A stretch of 64,000 bases of DNA, from the NCBI GenBank assembly GCA_947446595.1, contig CANFGS010000008.1:1-64000 (forward strand), given 5' to 3'. This document shows positions 1 to 7,093 of this stretch, piece by piece; the stretch's first letter is position 1; each line of letters begins with the position of its first letter. The notes under the pieces were generated by a model. That model was not told the origin of the DNA and searched no databases. It saw only the letters and a list, made by a program, of their open reading frames with translations. Made by a program: the position numbers and the translations under genes. The DNA comes from Neisseriaceae bacterium. Its GTDB lineage: Bacteria; Pseudomonadota; Gammaproteobacteria; Burkholderiales; UBA11063.

Positions 1-2
1 TC

Positions 3-134
3 AAAGATCAATCTTTGGTCAACATTAATTTTGATGGTGAAATTCTGATTCCAAACACAGTATTAGCAGATAATATTATAAACCCTATTAGCCATGACCA
101 TTTTTTAGTATCGATAATTAACGCTCTCAAATAA
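3..134 (+). CDS. C-terminal end of a membrane protein, possibly MscS-type mechanosensitive channel (partial)
   Basis: The frame is open from the left edge of the window to TAA at 132-134 and encodes the last 43 residues of a protein that starts outside. The visible part contains FDGEILIPN followed by NIIN. This resembles the beta-domain stretch of small-conductance mechanosensitive channels, where a DG-x-I-x-IPN segment is followed by NIIN. If that is right, the protein stops soon after this strand and lacks the usual alpha/beta C-terminal domain. With so few residues the family call is only a suggestion. A hairpin follows 27 bases after the stop. Confidence 0.4.
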   Translation, partial: KDQSLVNINFDGEILIPNTVLADNIINPISHDHFLVSIINALK

Positions 135-160
135 ACTATCATTAATATATTTATTTTTCT

Positions 161-184
161 AAATCCCAGCATTCGCCGGGATTT
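161..184 (+). terminator. Hairpin after the left-edge gene
   Basis: AAATCCCAGC (161-170) pairs with GCCGGGATTT (175-184) except for one A/G mismatch, with a 4-base loop and a T-rich stretch after it. The position just downstream of the plus-strand stop at 134 fits an intrinsic terminator. The sequence also resembles half of the dispersed ATCCCAGC repeat family found elsewhere in the window. Confidence 0.5.
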
Positions 185-250
185 ATTTTATAATATTCAC
201 CTTAAGATAGTTGTATATTTAACTCCCTACAGCAAAAGCCACAGGTATAT

Positions 251-448
251 CTAATTACTGGTTTTTGCATTAAATTGCGTTGTAATGTCTCTGGTAATTG
301 AATAGTTGCTCCTTGAGATGTAAACTGAGATATTTGTTTGATCTGCAGCTTTAGCTACAATACTATATAAAAATAATGCTAATAACACTCTACAATGACT
401 GGAATTTAATATTTTAGTTACATTTGTAATGGATTTGATTAAACTCAT
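251..448 (-). pseudogene. Secretory leader fused out of frame to a pilN secretin fragment
   Basis: The ATG at 448 has a good ribosome binding site (AGGGGA, 5 bases upstream). The first 34 or so residues look like a signal peptide (hydrophobic VLLALFLYSIVAKAA). The DNA at 251-339 then matches the pilN secretin gene at 15110-15198. By hand count there are 3 mismatches in the 78 bases of 262-339 and 3 more in the flanking 11. The reading frame here is shifted relative to pilN, so the tail is nonsense relative to the secretin and stops after 65 codons. The gene therefore looks like a chimera made by illegitimate recombination. A tiny secreted peptide could still be produced. Confidence 0.6.
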
Positions 449-657
449 AAATTTCCCCTATAAATTAATTATTCAGAGGATATTTTAACTAAATTAGCTA
501 TAGTACTTACCCCCTTATTGGGGGATTAATGGTTTTTTATTTAATAATTGAGGTATTTGCACAACTTAAAGAATTAATACAACAAGTATATGCGTTATCG
601 AATGCAAAAACAGAAAGATAATAATTTTTCTAATGTGAACTAGTATAGGATAGAATA
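449..657. other. Intergenic stretch with a hairpin and a very small reading frame
   Basis: This gap separates the pilV-type gene from the chimeric remnant. It contains a CCCCC/GGGGG hairpin at 510-524. There is also a 30-codon plus-strand frame from ATG 529 to TAA 621, ending YALSNAKTER, preceded by GGGGGA that could act as a ribosome binding site. The peptide was not recognised and may be the relic of a larger gene. Nothing else was seen. Confidence 0.3.
510..524 (-). terminator. Possible terminator of the pilus operon
   Basis: Five C's (510-514) and five G's (520-524) enclose a 5-base loop. It lies 130 bases beyond the stop of the last pilV-type gene on the minus strand. The following T-run on that strand is poor, and T's on the plus-strand side are stronger, so the direction is unsure. 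Confidence 0.3.
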
Positions 658-2379
658 TTAATTACTAGTATATATGGACGCATTTGTACATGTTACTGAT
701 GTAATTTTTGCAGTAAAATTACCAATTACTGCAGCAACACCATTGTAATTATCTGTATTCATACCTGCAAAGTCAGTTCTTTCACAGGCACATCCTAGGT
801 TTGGATTTTGGATAGGTAAATCCAATTTAGTTCGTATATATCTTTGAGTTCCTAAAGCTTGCCAATTGTGGCCGGCTATTCCAGAAATACCAGAACAAAT
901 ATTATCGCAGCTAGTTGGTCCAGTTTTTACTGAATACCCTCTAATCACTGAATATTGACCAATAGACCCATCTATAGTCCTAACACCTGATGTTGTAACT
1001 GTTGTCCCTACAGGGCTACCCGTAATACTCCCAAGGTCAACCTGTAATAACTCATTTCTATCTCGAGCATTTTTGAAGTCGGTCATAAAGTAGTCGCCAC
1101 ATCCTGGACATGACCATGATGTCCAATCAGATACATTTCCAGAAGGTGTTTGAGAAATAACATTAATAGAGTTGGGCACATTGTTACTATCTCTATTCAT
1201 AAATATATAGGTTTGACCACTAGTATTACTTAAAGTATAACTAGTGGCAAATGGTACATCTGCAGGACAATAAAAATTACCATTTGTATCCTGAATACCT
1301 TTAATTGTATTTTGAAATACAATGCTATTTGCAATTGATGGTAAATAACAATAGCGTCCATTACCACATAACATATTATTTTGTGTACATACCAAAGTAC
1401 CTCTTGCAAGATATGAACTAGCTGAATTATTGAGACCTTGATCTAATACAGCTTTACCTAATTCTTGTGAAGTACAATACTGCCCTGCCTGAAATTGTAG
1501 ACTTGGTTTAAAAGTATCACCTACTAATGATGCAATTTTTGTATTACCAACTCCAATAGTTGCGGCTCCTGTTCCTTGACCATCATATAAAACCGATAAT
1601 TTAGTTGGATTGGTTTGGTTTGAACTATCTAAAACCACCCCATTATTTTGGCCAAAGTATAAATTTGATTTTGCAGTATTTGCATTTTTAATATGCCCTG
1701 GAAGTGATTGCACTCCAGTTGTTCGGTCTAATCCTCTTAATATTGAATTATTTGGCTGTAAATTTTGATTCCAATCTAAAAATAGGTCTAAATTTACTGC
1801 AAGACTATTATCACTAAGTGCTCCACCACATTGTAAAGCTCCAGATAAAAAAGGTGATCCAGAGTTTATTTGCCATCCAGAATTTCCCAATATCGCTCCA
1901 TTAAGCAATATCCCGCCCTTACTTCCTAAAAATATTGATCCATCTCTAACGATTTGAAGATTTTTTGCAATAGTATTGCTATTCCCCCCAACATAATACA
2001 TAATTGCCTCTAGATTATTTGTATTAGGATTAGTTACAATGGCCAAACATGGGGTTTGATGAAAAAGGTTTTCTTTAGCCAAATCTACTGGCCAATTAAC
2101 CCCAATTGCATTTGGAGATAGTACCACTGGATTATTTATTGCTTGAGACTTCAATGTATCCTTATTATTATGCATATACCGTGCAAAAGCAACTGCATAA
2201 TTTAAAGTCTCATCACTTAATACTTTAGCATCTTTTTTTTGATTGTTTAGGGCTTTAAAATTAACCAAACTAATTGTAAACAAACCAAGTATGGCAATTG
2301 CTATCATAGACTCAATTATGCCAAAACCATCTTGGCGTTTAATTGGTCGTAAATTTCTCCTATTTATGCCTGTATTCAT
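658..2379 (-). CDS. PilV-like minor prepilin / putative pilus tip adhesin (573 aa)
   Basis: The N-terminus is a type IV prepilin leader: basic residues, then cleavage expected after Gly18 (DG^FGIIES), with Glu at mature position 5 and a hydrophobic helix (MIAIAILGLFTISLVNF). The remaining 530 residues are Gly/Ser/Asn-rich with paired cysteines, including a CYLP motif near residue 345 and several Cys pairs towards the end. This matches PilV of R64-type thin pili, whose variable C-terminus sits at the pilus tip and binds recipient cells. It is the last gene of the pilus locus. Its first 300 bases are about 95% identical to the start of the truncated copy at 3250-3738. The role as adhesin is inferred from family and position. 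Confidence 0.75.
   Translation of the reverse strand: MNTGINRRNLRPIKRQDGFGIIESMIAIAILGLFTISLVNFKALNNQKKDAKVLSDETLNYAVAFARYMHNNKDTLKSQAINNPVVLSPNAIGVNWPVDLAKENLFHQTPCLAIVTNPNTNNLEAIMYYVGGNSNTIAKNLQIVRDGSIFLGSKGGILLNGAILGNSGWQINSGSPFLSGALQCGGALSDNSLAVNLDLFLDWNQNLQPNNSILRGLDRTTGVQSLPGHIKNANTAKSNLYFGQNNGVVLDSSNQTNPTKLSVLYDGQGTGAATIGVGNTKIASLVGDTFKPSLQFQAGQYCTSQELGKAVLDQGLNNSASSYLARGTLVCTQNNMLCGNGRYCYLPSIANSIVFQNTIKGIQDTNGNFYCPADVPFATSYTLSNTSGQTYIFMNRDSNNVPNSINVISQTPSGNVSDWTSWSCPGCGDYFMTDFKNARDRNELLQVDLGSITGSPVGTTVTTSGVRTIDGSIGQYSVIRGYSVKTGPTSCDNICSGISGIAGHNWQALGTQRYIRTKLDLPIQNPNLGCACERTDFAGMNTDNYNGVAAVIGNFTAKITSVTCTNASIYTSN
2038..2340 (-). repeat. Copy 1 of a 300-bp direct repeat (pilV 5' region)
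   Basis: This segment encodes residues about 14-113 of the 573-aa PilV-like protein. It matches 3385-3687 base for base without gaps. By hand count there are about 13 differences in the 258 bases best aligned, with similarity falling off over the leader peptide. The two copies lie in the same orientation 1347 bases apart and are a substrate for homologous recombination or gene conversion. Confidence 0.85.
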
Positions 2380-2425
2380 TACTTTATAGCTCTGTTTAAT
2401 AATCTAGGTATGATATTGGGTATTT

Positions 2426-2824
2426 TTACCAACATGCTCCTGCCCAAACAGGACAAACTACGAATTCAGTATAATTATAGCCACTAGCGGATGCTGTTAT
2501 CACCACAGCACTTCCACTCGATGAACCAGTTACAGTACCAGTAACTGAACAACTAGTACCATTAGTAATCTGACAGCTAGTGCTATTTAAACTTATATTG
2601 CCTGTCTGTCCTCTAAGACCCAATGTCACAGTAACTGTAGCGCTCTCTTGTATTGATGCAGTTACTGTGATAGGTTGTCCAATATAAGTAGGTCTGGAAG
2701 GATTTGCAACAACGCTAAGTATTTTATCAGGCGTATAACCTCCGCCCCCTGAGTTACATGCAAATAATGATAATGCTACTACTCCAACAATTACTACTTT
2801 TAAACTTTTACTAATTTTTAACAT
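2426..2824 (-). CDS. Small lipoprotein with an Ig-like domain (132 aa)
   Basis: A lipoprotein signal ends at LFAC with the lipidated Cys at residue 23, followed by a Gly-rich linker. The rest is a Thr/Ser/Val-rich beta sandwich-type sequence with two internal cysteines (TSCQITNGTSC) and two more at the end. It is a paralogue of the lipoprotein at 3788-4210: both share G-x-x-I, VT, GNIS, GT(S/T)C and ITAS elements in the same order. Each lies directly upstream of a PilV-type gene, so lipoprotein plus pilV looks like a duplicated two-gene unit. A role at the outer membrane in pilus assembly or tip display is inference. Confidence 0.6.
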   Translation of the reverse strand: MLKISKSLKVVIVGVVALSLFACNSGGGGYTPDKILSVVANPSRPTYIGQPITVTASIQESATVTVTLGLRGQTGNISLNSTSCQITNGTSCSVTGTVTGSSSGSAVVITASASGYNYTEFVVCPVWAGACW

Positions 2825-2953
2825 GATTGACTCTCTTTCTGTAATTTATTTATTACTTATTTATGTATAACTATCTAGTACTAGGCCATTAATATTAGAT
2901 AGCTGTTTAGTTTTTTTATCTTATAATCGCTATAAATCCTTACATATACTCTT

Positions 2954-3253
2954 TCAGGCAAACATCTCCTTTAGAATTGATTTAAGCTTTTCTTGAGTGC
3001 TTTCATCAATAGTACTAAGCTCTTCCTTAATCATGGTTTTATCAATTGTCTGTAACTGTTCTAGTACGATATATTGTGTTTCAGCATTTAGCTTAATGGC
3101 TAATCTAGTTGGATACTGTCCAGAGAATTTAATAATCGGCGCTACAATAACCGTATTTATACTCTCATTCATCTCATTAGGCGATATTATTAATACTTTC
3201 TTAGTAGCTTCACCATCAACAATCTGTGCTAGATATATATTAAACTGTTTCAT
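2954..3253 (-). CDS. MazF/PemK-like protein, probably inactive toxin
   Basis: The 99-residue protein aligns with the MazF/PemK mRNA-interferase family through VLIISPNEMN (residues 20-29), a NTVIVAPI strand, YPTRL, and VLEQLQTIDK. Family members usually carry a G-x-x-R-P segment before the VLIISP strand and a Thr after the conserved Pro of the next strand. Here the N-terminal loop is short, the Arg-Pro pair reads Lys-Lys, and the Thr position reads Ile. Catalytic loss is therefore likely, though this rests on alignment by eye. The start codon overlaps the stop of the preceding pilin-antitoxin chimera by 4 bases (ATGA), the usual coupling in toxin-antitoxin operons. Confidence 0.65.
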   Translation of the reverse strand: MKQFNIYLAQIVDGEATKKVLIISPNEMNESINTVIVAPIIKFSGQYPTRLAIKLNAETQYIVLEQLQTIDKTMIKEELSTIDESTQEKLKSILKEMFA

Positions 3254-3738
3254 TTATTTATAACCTCACTCGTAAAAAGTAGTAACCTATCCTCTTTATT
3301 ATTTGCCATTTCTTTAAACTGTTCAGCCCAACCACCTCTGATATTACTAATCTTTTTAATCATAATTGAGCCAGATGCAGGTTCAATTGCCAAACATGGG
3401 GTTTGATGAAAAAGGTTTTCTTTAGCCAAATCTACTGGCCAATTAACCCCAAGTGCATTTGGAGATAGTACCACTGGATTATTTATCGCTTGAGATTTCA
3501 ATGTATCCTGATTATTATTCATATACCTTGCAAAAGCAACCGCATAATTTAAAGTTTCCTCACTTAATACTTTAGCATCTTTTTTTTGATTGTTTAGAGC
3601 TTTAAAATTAACAAAACTAATTGTAAACAAACCAAGTAAAGCAATTGCTATCATAGATTCTAATATACTAAAGCCTCTTTGCCTTTGGCCTAGAGAGCTA
3701 TAATTAAATAATCTATTTACTACAGAATTTGTTATCAT
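3250..3738 (-). CDS. Chimera: PilV-type prepilin N-terminus fused to a MazE-like antitoxin tail
   Basis: Residues 1-118 are a prepilin: cleavage expected after Gly22 (RG^FSILES), Glu at mature position 5, then a body nearly identical to the 573-aa PilV-like protein as far as the shared CLAI. From there the sequence changes to EPASGSIMIKKI and then GGWAEQFKEMANNKEDRLLL. This is the end of the AbrB/MazE fold (IIEP-like strand) and the GWAEQF toxin-binding tail of MazE-type antitoxins. The antitoxin's own DNA-binding N-terminus is missing. The MazF-like gene follows with a 4-base overlap. Either a recombination scar or a novel membrane-anchored antitoxin would explain this. The cut pilV copy lacks its whole tip domain. 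Confidence 0.7.
   Translation of the reverse strand: MITNSVVNRLFNYSSLGQRQRGFSILESMIAIALLGLFTISFVNFKALNNQKKDAKVLSEETLNYAVAFARYMNNNQDTLKSQAINNPVVLSPNALGVNWPVDLAKENLFHQTPCLAIEPASGSIMIKKISNIRGGWAEQFKEMANNKEDRLLLFTSEVINK
3385..3687 (-). repeat. Copy 2 of the 300-bp direct repeat (pilV 5' region)
   Basis: Same-orientation partner of 2038-2340. The match ends abruptly just upstream of 3385, at the codon where the pilin sequence gives way to the antitoxin tail, so the end of the repeat marks the recombination junction. Confidence 0.85.
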
Positions 3739-3787
3739 CTAAACAACCTAAAATCATTAATATAACTTTATCCTTGTAAAATTTATA

Positions 3788-4210
3788 TCATTTTGGTAAA
3801 ACATTAATATTAATACTACCTGGGTTAAACCCAAAAATTGAACTAGCAGTAATAGTTACAGGACCAGGAGTCACTCCAGTTACTCTAAGATAACAAGTTG
3901 TACCAGTGACAATACAAGGTTTATCTTCAAAACTAATATTACCATTCGAGCTAGCAAAACTGATTGTAACTTGTTGGCCACGCCCCGTGCTAGTCGTATT
4001 TACCCAAATTATTACAGATTCCCCAACATTAACTGTTGATGACTCTGTGTAGTTCGGATAAAGATCACTTAATGCTTCAAGCTTGATATCCCCGAAATCC
4101 CCTGCATTAACTGGATTACCGCCACCGCTACTTCCTCCACCAGCATTACACGCCGATACTAATACCCCGCCTACTAATAAGCTTAGTAATCCTATATTTT
4201 TTAATTTCAT
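3788..4210 (-). CDS. Small lipoprotein with an Ig-like domain (140 aa)
   Basis: The signal peptide ends at VSAC with the lipidated Cys at residue 21, followed by a Gly/Ser linker (GGGSSGGG). The C-terminal 100 residues look like a bacterial Ig-like beta sandwich with one Cys pair (KPCIVTGTTC). It is a paralogue of the lipoprotein at 2426-2824 and lies between two PilV-type genes, 22 bases after the stop of the 560-aa one. The function is unknown. Position suggests a pilus-linked outer-membrane lipoprotein. Confidence 0.6.
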   Translation of the reverse strand: MKLKNIGLLSLLVGGVLVSACNAGGGSSGGGNPVNAGDFGDIKLEALSDLYPNYTESSTVNVGESVIIWVNTTSTGRGQQVTISFASSNGNISFEDKPCIVTGTTCYLRVTGVTPGPVTITASSIFGFNPGSININVLPK

Positions 4211-4232
4211 CTTCTCTTCCTTCTTAAAATTA

Positions 4233-5915
4233 TTATTTAATTATTACCTGTATAGCAGCTTCCGATGGGTCATTAGTACAAGTCATTGAGGTTATATTCG
4301 GTTGCCATTCAGTCGCATAAGTTGGTGCACCAGGACATTGACAAATTGCATCACAAGTATAGCCATATTTAAGTTTTCCTAAACTAACCGCATTAGGTAA
4401 CATTATATTTTTAGATGTCACAGGCGGTAGTTCTAATGGATTAGCTGCAGCATTATTACCATCAATTAAATCACCATTTATAAAATGTTGTATAAATGTA
4501 GAATCCTTATAAACTGTATACCCATCCCAGTAATGATTATGAGCTGATGCATATCCATGACACCCAGAAATTGGATCAGAAAAACAACAGTGCCGTCCCC
4601 AATCTTCATATTCTTGAACATTAGACTGAACCTTAGTAATAAACATACCTGCTGGGCACTTATAACTTGGTTTATTGGGCTTGAAATTTATGGTAACATT
4701 TTGTACTGGTAAATAACAAAATCTACCAGTAGCCTCTGGGCAGGTTGGACTCTTCATACAAATTACTTGGCTCACATATATATTGTTTACATCATCTAGA
4801 TTGCTTGATGTTTGTTGCTGGGCTATTTTACCAATTTCAGCGGGTAAGCATCCTGTCCCAACCGCTACTTTAGTAGTTGGTTGTAGTGATGCTGCAGATA
4901 CCTGCCCAACATATGGAGCTGAAGGAGTTCCTACATTTACTCCACCTTGTACAAATCCTGTGACTGTCAGCCTTTCTCTTCCAAGAGTGTCAGTATCAAC
5001 TTGAAGACCAAGCTGTTTGTTTTTACACCCATTGGGATTAGTAATAGAATAATTCTCCATAGTTTCTGGTTTATTTGGATCCATTTCACAATTAGGATTA
5101 TTCTGAAATATGATATTACTCCTGGTTCTAACATTTGTATTAGGGTTGGTATAATCCATATTTAAATCAGTATTCATCTGATTATTATTCATCGGGTCAA
5201 CTATATCATGTAATTGATCAGAAAACTGATGTATTGTGTCATCATTAGGTAATTTATTGTTTAGGTTTAACATATGAGTAACATTTACTACATAGCTATT
5301 GTTAGCAATCTGGGAACCACTACAATAGTACAATGCTGTATCAGTACCTTCTGAAATATCAGCTGAGCCGTGAGCTACAAATAAAGCATTCACAGTAGCA
5401 GAATCTAGCGCCCAGTCTTTTGCGGCACCAGTAACTATTCCGTTTTGATACAATCCCATCATAGCTCCCATATGATTTAGTCCATCAGTTAATTGTCGTT
5501 GATCTAGTTGTTTTGAATTATTGTCATCGCGATAGTATACAATAGATTGCAACTGCTTGTTTTGATAAAATATCACTGTACAGGGTGTTTGTTTTAAAAT
5601 ATTATTGGTCGATACCAAATTGTCAATATAGCCTTCGTTAACTAAGACTTGTGGTGAGACAGTTGCAACTAAATCTGATGAATTACCATCTGGACTTAGT
5701 AAAGTAATTAATAAATTTTGATGCGTTGTGATATATCTTGCAACAGATTGTGAATAGCTATAAGCTTCTTTTGAGGCAGTTTGGGCAGGAACTAATCTTA
5801 ACCACGAATTTATCAAATTGCTACTTATATAAATTATTGAGGCTATTACTACTAATACCAATAATAACTCTACCGCAGTAAATCCTTTATTTAACTTAAC
5901 TGATTTTATTGTCAT
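4233..5915 (-). CDS. PilV-like minor prepilin / putative pilus tip adhesin (560 aa)
   Basis: The prepilin leader is short, with cleavage expected after Gly11 (NKG^FTAVELLLVLVVIAS) and Glu at mature position 5. The first 150 residues follow the same plan as the other PilV-like proteins here: SYSQSVARYITTHQ, then a Cys followed by VI and a strand of YY. The C-terminal half has about 20 cysteines, a FCYLP motif, and GCLPAEIG matching CTSQELG of the 573-aa protein. It is thus a divergent paralogue with a different tip domain. It lies in the pilus operon between two lipoprotein genes. Confidence 0.75.
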   Translation of the reverse strand: MTIKSVKLNKGFTAVELLLVLVVIASIIYISSNLINSWLRLVPAQTASKEAYSYSQSVARYITTHQNLLITLLSPDGNSSDLVATVSPQVLVNEGYIDNLVSTNNILKQTPCTVIFYQNKQLQSIVYYRDDNNSKQLDQRQLTDGLNHMGAMMGLYQNGIVTGAAKDWALDSATVNALFVAHGSADISEGTDTALYYCSGSQIANNSYVVNVTHMLNLNNKLPNDDTIHQFSDQLHDIVDPMNNNQMNTDLNMDYTNPNTNVRTRSNIIFQNNPNCEMDPNKPETMENYSITNPNGCKNKQLGLQVDTDTLGRERLTVTGFVQGGVNVGTPSAPYVGQVSAASLQPTTKVAVGTGCLPAEIGKIAQQQTSSNLDDVNNIYVSQVICMKSPTCPEATGRFCYLPVQNVTINFKPNKPSYKCPAGMFITKVQSNVQEYEDWGRHCCFSDPISGCHGYASAHNHYWDGYTVYKDSTFIQHFINGDLIDGNNAAANPLELPPVTSKNIMLPNAVSLGKLKYGYTCDAICQCPGAPTYATEWQPNITSMTCTNDPSEAAIQVIIK

Positions 5916-5926
5916 ATATATTAACC

Positions 5927-6307
5927 TTAAATACTATGATTACAAGTTATATACACGCGATTATGTGTCGTTTCATCATAACTATCTCTATAAAGCATAT
6001 ACTCATCAAAATTATCTTTTACCTTAAACTTATATGTTTTGTTATTAAAGCTATAATCAACCTTATATCTTTGATCAAATTCAGTATCTATGATTTCAAG
6101 GCTTGGAATATAATTAGCTGTCTTTGGAATTTCTATATATAACATGCTTTCCGACTGATAATACTCTATTGGAGCCCAAGACATGCTAGTGTCACCACTA
6201 GTAGTATAAGTTAGACATCTATTGGCTATTTGCTCAGTAGCACATCCACTGAATAATAATACTAAACCTATACTTGCTAATAGCTTAATTACCTGAGATT
6301 TCTTCAT
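5927..6307 (-). CDS. Lipoprotein resembling the TrbG/VirB9 C-terminal domain (126 aa)
   Basis: The signal ends at FSGC with the lipidated Cys at residue 22. The body (WAPIEYYQSESMLYIEIP, then SLEIID, a YKVDYSF strand, and a basic -YITC end) has the strand pattern of the VirB9/TrbG/CagX C-terminal domain. There W-P-x-x-x-Y-x-D-x-x-x-T-Y-I-x-F-P is followed by VNYR. VirB9 proteins belong to type IV secretion outer-membrane rings. A stand-alone lipidated copy in a type IVb pilus operon could help the secretin complex. The similarity is weak and judged by eye. Confidence 0.4.
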   Translation of the reverse strand: MKKSQVIKLLASIGLVLLFSGCATEQIANRCLTYTTSGDTSMSWAPIEYYQSESMLYIEIPKTANYIPSLEIIDTEFDQRYKVDYSFNNKTYKFKVKDNFDEYMLYRDSYDETTHNRVYITCNHSI

Positions 6308-6327
6308 CTTATTTCTTTCTAAAATAT

Positions 6328-7083
6328 TTATGGGGTATAGTTATCTACAATAAATGTAGTTGATGCATTGGTACATTGAAGAGCTGATAGTGCAGTAACT
6401 GCAACTTGCTGAGTTCTAGCATTAGTATCCGAATAATTACATACAGTTTCGTATCCAGTGCAGTACGACATACCAGTAGCTCCTCTATAACAGTTGACAT
6501 CTACTCCATGAGCCCCTTGGGTTAATCTCCATCCTGATATATTGGGACAGGCGGCTGTTGCTAAAACTCCGTACGATGGCTGATTGCTATCAACTATTGT
6601 GCCTGTTGCACATTGACCTTGAGTTCTTAAATATTCATATTTATATATAAACTTTGAGGTCTTTATCGGTAAATAGCAATAGCCTGGTGAACTACAAAAC
6701 GTAGGATTATACATACATTGTAATTGGCTGGTAATAATCACTCCATTAGTTAGTTGCTGAGAAATCATTCCCATTTGATCTGAGCTACAGCTAGATCCAG
6801 CTTCTATAAAGTGTGATGTCGGCTCAATAAACCCTGCTTGAACACCAGCATTATTTATATTCAACTGACTAGTATTAACAGCAGAACCAGCAGGAGCGTT
6901 TGAACGAATCTGAATTCTCTGTCCATTAATATTACTTGCTCCAAAATCAAGGCTTTTATAACCATGCTGTGCAGGAGCGCCAGATATTGACTCAATTGGT
7001 GGATAAACTGAAATAGCCATTGATTGTTTGGAAACTATAATCAACATCATAATAACTTTATTTATAAACTTCTGACTTTTCAC
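6328..7083 (-). CDS. Secreted protein resembling a PilV tip domain without the pilin part (251 aa)
   Basis: A Sec signal peptide (MMLIIVSKQSMA, residues 12-23) replaces the prepilin leader. From about residue 95 the sequence SSCSSDQMG, then SQLQCMYNPTFCSSPGYCYLP, repeats in order the C-terminal landmarks of the PilV-like proteins at 658 and 4233 (Cys-x-x-x-x-x-G, CxxxxxxC, CYLP). More Cys pairs follow. It lies 10 bases after the 487-aa prepilin. It may be a soluble partner of that prepilin, the two together equalling one full PilV, or a separately secreted adhesin. Confidence 0.55.
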   Translation of the reverse strand: MKSQKFINKVIMMLIIVSKQSMAISVYPPIESISGAPAQHGYKSLDFGASNINGQRIQIRSNAPAGSAVNTSQLNINNAGVQAGFIEPTSHFIEAGSSCSSDQMGMISQQLTNGVIITSQLQCMYNPTFCSSPGYCYLPIKTSKFIYKYEYLRTQGQCATGTIVDSNQPSYGVLATAACPNISGWRLTQGAHGVDVNCYRGATGMSYCTGYETVCNYSDTNARTQQVAVTALSALQCTNASTTFIVDNYTP

Positions 7084-7093
7084 TTTATCTCAC

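Noticed and set aside
658-2379. Shufflon-like inverted sites in the pilV array
   Set aside because: No repeated 19-base inverted sites were seen. The only long repeat is direct and lies at the 5' ends, and a short shared block (GGTAAATA-CAA) is explained by the conserved CYLP residues.
2997-3263. Plus-strand frame opposite the MazF-like gene
   Set aside because: It mirrors the toxin gene, has no ribosome site or recognisable protein, and ends with the toxin start.
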